NCBI GenBank assembly: GCA_028693815.1
Contig: JAQUUP010000019.1
Span: forward strand, 1 to 36,436
From: Candidatus Omnitrophota bacterium
GTDB taxonomy: Bacteria; Omnitrophota; Gorgyraeia; Zapsychrales; Aceulaceae
Reading direction: 5' to 3'
Length of the DNA stretch: 36,436 nt
Shown here one piece after another: positions 24,957 to 32,010 of this stretch. A model generated the notes under the pieces. That model searched no databases, had not been told where the DNA came from, and worked only from the letters and a program-made list of their open reading frames with translations. A program made the position numbers and the translations under genes. Numbering within the stretch: position 1 is the stretch's first letter; the number at the start of each line of letters is the position of its first letter.

Positions 24957-25328
24957 TTAACCGTCTGCGTCCTCCTCAGGCACAAACAAGTCTTCTGCAT
25001 TCTCCTCTTCATTATCCTCTATGTTTATCTTAAAAATACTAACAGCAACATTTTCTTCGTTTTCAAAAACATAATCAACATAAACATTCTCGCCAACTTC
25101 AATCTCGTCAGTTGATTCAAAATTCTCAAAAATTGTATCTCCATTAATCATAAACATCATTTCTGCCTCTTCATCATCAAGATCAATAATTGTTATGCTT
25201 AAATCTGATACTTCGGATACAGCTCCTAAAACAAACTCTGTTTCTGCTGTTTCCTGAGCACTTGATGTTAAACATAATCCTAAAACAGCTATTATTCCAA
25301 AAAGCAAAACAATAACTTTCTTTACCAT
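24957..25328 (-). CDS. Exported acidic protein of unknown function
   Basis: 123 residues with a Sec signal peptide (MVKKVIVLLFGIIAVLGLCL, cut after SSA-QE) and a small beta-rich domain (FVLGAVSEVSDLSITIIDLD; EIEVGENVYVDYVFENEE), ending in a highly acidic tail (EDNEEENAEDLFVPEEDADG). The pattern resembles the DUF5666-type OB/beta-barrel exported proteins but is not a certain match. The ATG at 25328 has AGGAGA upstream. It is first in the run of genes leading to the SpeD-like operon, with a possible promoter about 240 bp upstream. A periplasmic, metal- or amine-binding role is possible given its charge. Confidence 0.6.
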   Translation of the reverse strand: MVKKVIVLLFGIIAVLGLCLTSSAQETAETEFVLGAVSEVSDLSITIIDLDDEEAEMMFMINGDTIFENFESTDEIEVGENVYVDYVFENEENVAVSIFKINIEDNEEENAEDLFVPEEDADG

Positions 25329-25484
25329 TTTCTCTCCTTTAATTGATAACATTCCCTTCGTTTCTCCTTTTTAATACTATTAATTTAAAAACCTATATAT
25401 AAAAAACGCATTCCGGAAAAAAGTCCTAGGCCTCTTAAGAGTCCAAACACTTCAAACCAAAACACGTTATTTTTTCTTTCCTCG

Positions 25485-25512
25485 TCAGATTAAGAGCTTA
25501 ACTCTTATCTGA
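25485..25512. repeat. Hairpin in the leader of the exported-protein gene
   Basis: TCAGAT (25485-25490) pairs with ATCTGA (25507-25512) and AAGAG with CTCTT, with one bulged base and a 5-base loop. It lies in the putative leader between the promoter and the gene at 25328. No T-run follows on the - strand, so it is not a terminator. Confidence 0.55.
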
Positions 25513-25572
25513 TTCTCATTTTTAAAGCGAGATTTTTCGAGAACATCTCCTCCTTTAAGTTATTATAAATTA

Positions 25573-25600
25573 ATAGTATTCCTTTTTGAAACAATTTCAA
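25573..25600 (-). promoter_or_regulatory. Possible promoter with palindromic operator
   Basis: On the - strand TTGAAA (25595-25600), 16 bp, TACTAT (25573-25578). The -35 is half of the perfect inverted repeat TTGAAA-N3-TTTCAA (25586-25600), which could be an operator. Would drive the exported protein and the SpeD-like operon with a leader of about 240 bases. Confidence 0.4.
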
Positions 25601-25790
25601 TGTTTTTATAATATTTTTTTTAAAAATACACAAATAGATTTAATGAAGAAATAAACTCCCAAAACAAAGAAAGAATCCTCTTTTTCAGAACGACAATCTC
25701 GTCTCTAAATCAAAAAATCCATCAAGTTGAAACTAACAGATCAAAATACATGCCCAAGCGAAACAGCGCGTCAGAATAGCATTCAAAACT

Positions 25791-26165
25791 TTAACCAATC
25801 ATAGCTTTTAATACCCTGGCAATTTCTGCCATGTTTGATGTTTTAACGCAATAATCATCTGCACCCATTTCTCTAGCTTTTATCGCATTAACTGAATCAA
25901 AAAGACCTGTCATGACAACAACTTTTACTGAGTCACCGTTTAGATCTTTAATTCTTTTGCAAGTTTCAAATCCATCCATACCGGGCAACTGAGTATCCGT
26001 AATAACAATATCTGGCTTATCTAACTCTACTTTCTTAATTCCTTCTTCTCCTGAAACAACTGCACTAAACTCCCAATCATTATAAAATTCATCAAAAAGT
26101 TCTTTAATAAGAAATTGATCACCCTCATTATCTTCGATTAACAAAATTTTTCTGCTCACAAACAA
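25791..26165 (-). CDS. Single-domain response regulator (CheY-like)
   Basis: 124 residues, receiver domain only. Acidic ED pair in LLIEDNEGDQ (11-12), phospho-acceptor D57 in DIVITDTQLPGMDG, T86 in VVVMTG and K108. The usual KP is KT here (CVKTSNMAE). No output domain, so it must act on a partner protein. It is the last gene of a signalling operon with a CACHE kinase, 8 bp after another receiver. Confidence 0.9.
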   Translation of the reverse strand: MFVSRKILLIEDNEGDQFLIKELFDEFYNDWEFSAVVSGEEGIKKVELDKPDIVITDTQLPGMDGFETCKRIKDLNGDSVKVVVMTGLFDSVNAIKAREMGADDYCVKTSNMAEIARVLKAMIG

Positions 26166-26173
26166 CCTCCCGT

Positions 26174-26614
26174 TTAATCAACTCTAGGTAATTTAACTAT
26201 CGAAAACCAAAAGTCTTCGATTTTCTGAACAACATCAATAAACTTATTAAAATCAACAGGCTTCTTAATATAACAATTCGCATGATGATCATAGGCCTTT
26301 GCAATATCTTGTTCTGCCTCAGAAGTCGTTAAAACAACTACGGGCACTCGCCTTAAGATTGGATCTGCCTTAATTTCAGCCAAAACTTCACGACCGTCTT
26401 TCTTAGGCAAATTAAGATCAAGAAGAATCAAGTCCGGGGTAGCTGCGCCTGAATATTTACCCTTTTTAAATAAAAAATCTGTCGCCTCTTCTCCGTCTTC
26501 AGCAACAGAAAGATTATTTTTCATCTTACTTTCTTTTAATGCTTCTTTTGTTAATTCAACATCACCAGGATTATCTTCTACTAATAATATTTCAATTGAT
26601 TTTAAGTCTGTCAT
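26174..26614 (-). CDS. Single-domain response regulator, Rcp1-like
   Basis: 146 residues of the Rcp1 type ([21 protein letters not shown]), with phospho-acceptor D66 in [14 protein letters not shown]96 in VVLTTS, K118 in YIKKP and the DFW C-terminal helix typical of this subfamily. Such regulators usually pair with kinases having a FAYVASHDLQEP H-box, which is exactly what the next gene upstream encodes. No output domain. Confidence 0.9.
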   Translation of the reverse strand: MTDLKSIEILLVEDNPGDVELTKEALKESKMKNNLSVAEDGEEATDFLFKKGKYSGAATPDLILLDLNLPKKDGREVLAEIKADPILRRVPVVVLTTSEAEQDIAKAYDHHANCYIKKPVDFNKFIDVVQKIEDFWFSIVKLPRVD

Positions 26615-26639
26615 AGATTCATTCTCCTTTTAATTTCTC

Positions 26640-28724
26640 TTAGACCTCGTCCCCTTGTTTTTTAAGCTCTGCTTTCAAATCTTCAGCGCTAATAAATCCA
26701 TCTTCAACAAGCATTTCACCCAATTTTCTTTTTCTTTCTTTTGAAAGCGTAAAATAAAATGTCGTGCCTTGTTCAGGTTTTGACTCAATCCATATACGCC
26801 CGCCATGCCTTTCCACAATCTTTTTGCAAATAGCTAATCCTATTCCCGTGCCCTTATACTCCTTCTTTGTATGTAAGCGCTGAAATATAACAAAAATTCT
26901 CTCTTTATACTTTTCATCTATGCCGATGCCATTATCAGAAATGGAGAAAAGCCATTCTTTTCCTTTGTCTTGAACACCTATACGAATTTTAGGCTTTCGA
27001 TCTCCTCTATATTTTATAGCATTCCCAATTAAATTCTGAAACAGTTGAAGCAATTGCACATCATCGCCATAAACAACAGGCAAATTATCAAATACAATAT
27101 CACTGTCGGATTCTTTTATAGCAATGTCTAAATTATTAATGACTTCTTTGCACACCTTTGCACTGTCAACCGCTGCAAACTCTTTTCCTTTTGTCCCAAC
27201 TCTTGAAAAAGCTAAGAGGTCATCAATAAGCTGTTGCATTCTTTTTGCGCCATCTGTAGCAAAAAAGATATATTTTCTTCCCTTGTCATCTAATAACTCG
27301 TTATACTGCCTTTCTAAAAGCTGCGTATAACTTGCCACCATGCGAATCGGCTCCTGAAGATCATGGGAGGCAACATAAGCAAATTGCTCAAGCTCTTTAT
27401 TGGAACGCTCAAGATCATTCTTTAAGGCAGTTAATTTATTACGCTCGTCTTCTAGTCTTTTTTTTGATTCCTCTAAATCATCCAAAATATTTAAAATCGC
27501 CATCTTTGTCTCTTCTAAAGCTTTATTATCTTTTTGCGATCGAAATAATGTCTGAGAAAGCTCTTCTGTCTTTTTAGCAACTTTTGCCTCTAAATCTCGA
27601 TAGGAACCCTGCAGCTGCTCTGACATCTTATTAATAGCATGGCTTAATTGCCCGACTTCGTCATTTGATCGGATATTCACCTTTTTAGAAAAATCTCCCG
27701 AACCTATAACAAAAACAGCATCGCGTAGCTTTTCAATAGGCCCCGAAATTGAGAATGAAACATAAAAACAAAAAAACATAGCTATGATAAAAATAAAAAT
27801 TCCTATAATAATAAGTCTCTGCATATTTTCTTGTGCATGGCCAATAAAATCCGATATCTCAATCATTGAAATAATCATTCCAGCCTTTCGATCACCAGCG
27901 TCAACAAATCCAAAAGAATCGACTACATACTCATCGTCCCCATCTTTTATCACAGAATAACTATCGCTATAATTTTCCTCCCCCTCCACTACTGTAGTTT
28001 TAGAAAATAATTCTCTAAAATCACTTGAATCTTTAGTCGATCCTACGATAACATAATCATTAAAATCATCCCAATTGTTCCGAGCCATTGCCCTCTTTTT
28101 AACCAAATCATATTTTTTTTTATCCAAGTATTGCTTTTTTATCAACAAGAAAAATTCATTATCAGAAGAGCCTTTAAGCATCTCTAAAAAATGGTCTATT
28201 TCTTCTCCTAACTCTACATATCCTATCAACTCATTATTGCGATAATAAGGCGTAACAACGCGAAGCGCAAAAGCAGTTTTTCCTAACTCAAGTCCTGAAA
28301 CAAGCTGTTTTGTATCTCGCGCTTTCCAAAAAGTAAATCGAGTAATGTCGTCTCCATAAATATCTTTATCGTGAACACGCAAAAAACATTTTCCATCAGG
28401 CAAAATAAAATAAAAATGTGTTATGCCATAAGATTTTTTAAGCTCTTGAAATAACGGTTGTAGTGCCTGGTATAGAACATCTCTGTCTTTTTCCAGATAA
28501 ATATTCTGAAAATTCTCATCTTGCACAAAGACATTTAATGCCGCTGACAATTTCTCAGTATCTTGCTTCTCTAAAAGAGAAAAATCTTTATTAAAATCTT
28601 TCTTCATTTGAAGCATATTTTCCAGAAAGACTCTCTCAAAAGACTGCTGAGAAAAAAACAAAACAACTATAATAAGCAGTGCTATTGTAAAAAAACTAAA
28701 GAATAATTTATAAAATATTTTCAT
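26640..28724 (-). CDS. CACHE-HAMP histidine kinase with MshEN-like tail
   Basis: 694 residues. Order: membrane helix (6-26), periplasmic double-CACHE-like sensor (about 35-300; FYFILPDGKCFLRVHD, GKTAFALRVVTPYYRNNELI), helix (303-325), HAMP (about 326-380), long coiled coil (380-445), HisKA with H454 in FAYVASHDLQEP, and HATPase_c with NLIGNAIKY, DNGIGID, and GTGIGLAI. The last 30 residues read KLGEMLVEDGFISAEDLKAE and a KKQ, matching one motif of the MshEN (GspE N-terminal) c-di-GMP-binding domain, here in single copy. The start overlaps the stop of the PhnD-PAS gene (28721-28724), and two receivers follow. The sensed ligand is unknown. Confidence 0.88.
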   Translation of the reverse strand: MKIFYKLFFSFFTIALLIIVVLFFSQQSFERVFLENMLQMKKDFNKDFSLLEKQDTEKLSAALNVFVQDENFQNIYLEKDRDVLYQALQPLFQELKKSYGITHFYFILPDGKCFLRVHDKDIYGDDITRFTFWKARDTKQLVSGLELGKTAFALRVVTPYYRNNELIGYVELGEEIDHFLEMLKGSSDNEFFLLIKKQYLDKKKYDLVKKRAMARNNWDDFNDYVIVGSTKDSSDFRELFSKTTVVEGEENYSDSYSVIKDGDDEYVVDSFGFVDAGDRKAGMIISMIEISDFIGHAQENMQRLIIIGIFIFIIAMFFCFYVSFSISGPIEKLRDAVFVIGSGDFSKKVNIRSNDEVGQLSHAINKMSEQLQGSYRDLEAKVAKKTEELSQTLFRSQKDNKALEETKMAILNILDDLEESKKRLEDERNKLTALKNDLERSNKELEQFAYVASHDLQEPIRMVASYTQLLERQYNELLDDKGRKYIFFATDGAKRMQQLIDDLLAFSRVGTKGKEFAAVDSAKVCKEVINNLDIAIKESDSDIVFDNLPVVYGDDVQLLQLFQNLIGNAIKYRGDRKPKIRIGVQDKGKEWLFSISDNGIGIDEKYKERIFVIFQRLHTKKEYKGTGIGLAICKKIVERHGGRIWIESKPEQGTTFYFTLSKERKRKLGEMLVEDGFISAEDLKAELKKQGDEV

Positions 28725-30289
28725 TCACTATCCTTCTTCTGTTCTTTAGCAATATTAATTTCCTTCTCTAATTTTTTAATCTTATCTTTAAGCTCTGCCA
28801 TTCGCATCTCACGATTAACCATAAACTTATTTATTCTCTCCAGCTCTTCGTTTCTTCTTTTTACTTCACCTTCGAATTGTTTTCTTTCTGTTACATCTAC
28901 AAAGCTTTCAATACCTCCGATAATTTTTCCTTTTCGGTCCCTTAAAAAATCAGCGTTCTTTGAAATAGTATGCTTTTGGCCTTGCTTATCAATAATAGTG
29001 CATTCCCTTGATAAGATTGGCTTGTTAACATCTGAATCATAAAGCCCACACTTATCATTACAAGGAGCCTGAGCAAAAATTGTGCATTCCTTGCCAATCA
29101 TTTCATCAGCTTTATAGCCTGTGATTTCTTCTGCTTTTTTATTCCATAACAAAATTCTTCTTTTCGTATCAACCGTAAAAACAGCACTGGGAATAACTTT
29201 AAAAATATGTTCGGAAAATTTGTTAGCTTCTTTAGCTCTAAGTCCTGAAACAAAAACACCAATCGTCAACACCAAAATAAACACAACTAGAAAAACAATA
29301 ACCAAAATCCACCAAAAATATTGAATTAATAGTTGCTGAAAACTTATTTTTCCATAATCTCTATAAAACCCAATACGTAACTCTCTTAAGCAATCATGGA
29401 CAGGTTGATAACTAAGCGGAATAGCCCATCCAGCAATTTGAGCAGCTTTAGCTGCAGGATCATCCGCAGACATATTTAGCAATGCCTTTGCAACCGTATC
29501 TGATAAGTCATCAGAAACACTTGATAACGCAGCAAACGGCCATTCGGGATAAACGCGAGTACTGTGAAGAAATCCTACATGACACGCCAAATCTTCTTTG
29601 CGATCAACAGAATGCACATGGTTAAATACACGAACATCACCTAATGTTATCTTGCCTTCTTTTGACATTCGCTCTAAAGTATCCGTACGTACCGTTCCGG
29701 CATCTATATCCCCATTCAGAACAGCATAAACAACAGCATCATGAGTCCCGCCAAAACGCAATTCTTTAAAATCGCGATATGGATCTATGTTATTCAAAAG
29801 CAATTCTCTCAATGCAGCATGCCAGCCGCCTAGAGAATCCTCAGAAACAGCCATAAAACTTTTTCCTTCTAAATCACTTAAAACCTTTATATCTTCTCTA
29901 TCTGACTTAAAAAATATAACACCTCCAAAAACAGTAGATGTCCCAGCTGCTGTTAAATTCTTAAGAGTCAAAAGTCTCCTAACGTCATATAAACTTTCTA
30001 ACTCGACATAAAATGAAGAATTCGCTAAAATAAAATCAATTCTTTTGTTTTTTACTGCTGGCACAATATCATTAAAATCAAGTGGAACAATTTCAAATCT
30101 TTTTTCCGGAATGTGATCATTAAGGTAATTCGCGGTAGGACCCCATTGCTTTACGCAACGCTCATATCCACGCTTTGCAAGGACACCAATCTTGATTATC
30201 CTGGATTCAGAAGCATGCAGCATACGAGCAGAAATGAACATTAACAAAAAAACGATCAATATAATTCTTAATTTCTCAACTAAAATCAT
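28721..30289 (-). CDS. PhnD-like periplasmic sensor fused to a PAS domain, no kinase
   Basis: 522 residues: N-terminal signal/anchor (about 8-26), PhnD-type ligand-binding domain (about 32-300; IKIGVLAKRGYERCVKQWGP, DFILANSSFYVELE, GGVIFFKSDR, LEGKSFMAVSEDSLGGW, GDIDAGTVRTDTLE), membrane helix (about 335-358), PAS domain (about 372-490) with a Cys-rich insert (GKECTIF, PCNDKCG), and a C-terminal coiled coil. The PhnD fold binds phosphonates or other oxyanions/small ligands. It lacks HisKA/HATPase domains; those lie in the next gene, with which it overlaps by 4 bp (ATGA). The two probably form one receptor complex (inference). TorS/PhnD hybrid sensors normally carry all parts in one chain. Confidence 0.88.
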   Translation of the reverse strand: MILVEKLRIILIVFLLMFISARMLHASESRIIKIGVLAKRGYERCVKQWGPTANYLNDHIPEKRFEIVPLDFNDIVPAVKNKRIDFILANSSFYVELESLYDVRRLLTLKNLTAAGTSTVFGGVIFFKSDREDIKVLSDLEGKSFMAVSEDSLGGWHAALRELLLNNIDPYRDFKELRFGGTHDAVVYAVLNGDIDAGTVRTDTLERMSKEGKITLGDVRVFNHVHSVDRKEDLACHVGFLHSTRVYPEWPFAALSSVSDDLSDTVAKALLNMSADDPAAKAAQIAGWAIPLSYQPVHDCLRELRIGFYRDYGKISFQQLLIQYFWWILVIVFLVVFILVLTIGVFVSGLRAKEANKFSEHIFKVIPSAVFTVDTKRRILLWNKKAEEITGYKADEMIGKECTIFAQAPCNDKCGLYDSDVNKPILSRECTIIDKQGQKHTISKNADFLRDRKGKIIGGIESFVDVTERKQFEGEVKRRNEELERINKFMVNREMRMAELKDKIKKLEKEINIAKEQKKDSE

Positions 30290-30426
30290 AAAATAATTCC
30301 TTTATAATATTTCATTGCATAACTAATAACATGATACACTGCCTTATCTTTAATTCCTATCAAATTTATTTAAAACTTTGAGAATTTTTATATACAAAAG
30401 AAAAAATAAAAGACATCATGCATACC

Positions 30427-30469
30427 AAAAAATTAAGTGCCCAACTCTTTTGAGATTGGACACTTAATT
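30427..30469 (-). terminator. Terminator after the peroxiredoxin gene
   Basis: AATTAAGTG (30431-30439) and its complement (30461-30469) form the base of a hairpin that continues with CCAA/TTGG and CTC/GAG around a TTTT loop. On the - strand it is followed by six T. It lies about 100-145 bp beyond the peroxiredoxin stop (30573). Confidence 0.8.
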
Positions 30470-30572
30470 TAATTAACCTCAGTCAAATAATCTTAAGAAT
30501 TTCTTCCTAATCATAATTCTCTAAGAAAATCATAAAAACCTTAACAGAAGAAATCTTACAACTTCTGGCTAT

Positions 30573-31265
30573 CTACTTCAACTTCAGCGGTTTTAAACAC
30601 ATAAACCAATCAAGACATTTAATCCCAGATTTCTCTGCTCCATCAACTCTTTCCTTGGCCGTTCCACAGCTCCCAGGAGGAGGGACGATAACATCTTCCC
30701 CTAGCTGCCAATCTGCAGGAGTTGCAATATTATACTTATCTACCGTTTGCATAGAAATTAAAATTCTCTTAATTTCTTGAAAATTACGTCCAGTTGACAA
30801 AGGATAATACATAAGTGCTCTTATTTTCTTTTCAGGATCAATAAAAAAAACCGCTCTTACGGCGCTTACATTGCTTTCCCCAGGCTGAATCATTCCAAAT
30901 TTATGAGCAACTTCCATAGTTAAATCTGCGATAACTGGAAAATTAACTTCAACGTCCTTCATTCCTTTATATTCTATTTTTTCCTTAATAGTTCTTAGCC
31001 ACGCAATATGGCTATAGTGGCTATCGATTGAAAGTCCAATAAGCTTACAATTCATTGCTTCAAAATCCTTTTCCATCGAAGCAAAAGTCATAAACTCAGT
31101 CGTGCAAACAGGAGTAAAATCAGCTGGATGACTAAAAAGAATTACCCATTTTCCTTGATAATCTTCTGGAAATTTAATGTGCCCTTGCGTTGTATCTGCC
31201 TCAAATGAAGGTGCAATTTCTCCAATAACCGGCATATGTACTTTTTTACAAATAAACTCTTCCAT
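30573..31265 (-). CDS. Peroxiredoxin (AhpC/TSA, Prx6-like)
   Basis: 230 residues. The peroxidatic Cys is C54 in HPADFTPVCTTEF, with the conserved PxxxTxxC motif and the Arg of VRAVFFIDP. The long C-terminus has further Cys (PPGSCGT and KCLDWFMC) resembling archaeal Prx6-type enzymes, where such residues may resolve the disulfide. It reduces H2O2 and organic peroxides using a thiol donor. AGGAGA precedes the ATG at 31265, and the gene is 15 bp after an EncFtn-like iron-storage protein, forming an oxidative-stress unit under the promoter at 31806-31834. Confidence 0.93.
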   Translation of the reverse strand: MEEFICKKVHMPVIGEIAPSFEADTTQGHIKFPEDYQGKWVILFSHPADFTPVCTTEFMTFASMEKDFEAMNCKLIGLSIDSHYSHIAWLRTIKEKIEYKGMKDVEVNFPVIADLTMEVAHKFGMIQPGESNVSAVRAVFFIDPEKKIRALMYYPLSTGRNFQEIKRILISMQTVDKYNIATPADWQLGEDVIVPPPGSCGTAKERVDGAEKSGIKCLDWFMCLKPLKLK

Positions 31266-31280
31266 AACACTCTCCTTTTC

Positions 31281-31580
31281 TTATTTCTTATTAATTTCTT
31301 CTTCTACTTCTTTAGCTCCTTCATCATAAAACCCTTGTTCATCTGGATCCAATTCTTTCAACAACCTAAGAAATTCTCCTGCATGAACTTTTTCTTCATC
31401 AGCAATATCCAAAAGAACATCCTGAGCCAACTTATTATCAGTTGATTCTGCAAGCTGCACATAAAGCTGAATAGCCTCATACTCTGCTGCAATCATAAAG
31501 CGAACTGAGCGAATCAACTCTTCATTACTTATCTTTTTATCCTTTGCTAACCCTGAAAAAGGCGTTCCGAATTCTGGCAT
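31281..31580 (-). CDS. Ferritin-like two-helix protein, EncFtn-like
   Basis: 99 residues: MPEFGTPFSGLAKDKKISNE, then two helices with ferroxidase-type residues E33 (MIAAEYEAIQL), E63 and H66 (DIADEEKVHAGEF). These match the spacing of E32, E62 and H65 in encapsulated ferritin EncFtn, which dimerises to complete the diiron site. EncFtn stores iron inside encapsulin shells; no encapsulin gene or obvious cargo tag is visible here, so free or encapsulated use is open. GGAGGG precedes the ATG at 31580. A longer frame to 31718 lacks a good start. Co-transcribed with a peroxiredoxin. Confidence 0.8.
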   Translation of the reverse strand: MPEFGTPFSGLAKDKKISNEELIRSVRFMIAAEYEAIQLYVQLAESTDNKLAQDVLLDIADEEKVHAGEFLRLLKELDPDEQGFYDEGAKEVEEEINKK

Positions 31581-32010
31581 AAAACCCTCCTTTCTTACCT
31601 CTTTTTTATACACTTCTGCTAAAATAACTTCTATTGCAATTCTTCCAAGCCACTGCATATTCATTCGACACAAACTTTTTATCTTCAAACTGCGGTGTTC
31701 ATCACTATAAATAAACAAAAATTCATTAAGCCATAATTCTTACTTTTCATTCTTTACGCTTTTACTTAAAAACCTCAAAGCATTTAAGCATAATTCGTAA
31801 TGACTCTTATATAGTAATTGTTACTATCTGTCAAGAAAAACTTTTCATGAAATATTAAGACTTTCTTATCTTCCTAATAAATAGATTAATAAACATCCTT
31901 AACTACAAGTCTCTTAAACAAATCTCCCGTTTAAACTAAATCAAAAAGAATCCACTGTCAGATTAAGCAAAAAATAACTGCCATCTTTTATTAAATTCTT
32001 TTTAAAATAT
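31581..32010. other. Leader and intergenic region upstream of the EncFtn-like gene
   Basis: About 430 bp. The promoter at 31806-31834 predicts an untranslated leader of about 220 bases before the ATG at 31580, unusually long. It contains an open frame extending the EncFtn-like protein (to a TTG at 31718) that does not look conserved. From 31835 to 32010, where the diguanylate cyclase gene ends, I see no gene, terminator or repeat. Confidence 0.5.
31806..31834 (-). promoter_or_regulatory. sigma70-type promoter with Fur/PerR-like palindrome in the spacer
   Basis: On the - strand TTGACA (31829-31834), 17 bp, TATAAG (31806-31811). The spacer is almost entirely the palindrome ATAGTAA-N3-TTACTAT (read on + at 31811-31827); viewed as 7-1-7 it resembles Fur/PerR boxes. 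Repressor binding would block RNA polymerase. It sits upstream of the EncFtn-like/peroxiredoxin pair. Confidence 0.75.

Larger units (their letters stand above)
25329..25790. other. Long leader/intergenic region before the exported-protein gene
   Basis: About 460 bp without a convincing gene. It holds a possible - strand promoter (25573-25600), a hairpin (25485-25512), and an AGGAGG at about 25549-25554 just 2 bp from an ATG (25544-25546) that opens a 13-codon frame ending TAA; the spacing is too short for confident translation. A further 25-codon hydrophobic frame starting GTG (about 25466) lacks a good ribosome-binding site. No known riboswitch was recognised. The segment 25610-25790, downstream of the receiver gene, shows no strong terminator. 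Confidence 0.45.

Noticed and set aside
25461-25470. Short hydrophobic leader peptide starting GTG around 25466
   Set aside because: The nearest GAGG lies about 14 bases from the GTG, too far for a confident ribosome-binding site, and there is no conservation evidence.
25485-25512. Rho-independent terminator
   Set aside because: A fair hairpin but no T-run on either strand directly after the stem.
28721-30289. Phosphonate uptake system
   Set aside because: The PhnD domain is tethered to a membrane helix and PAS domain and there is no PhnC/PhnE transporter, so it is a sensor.
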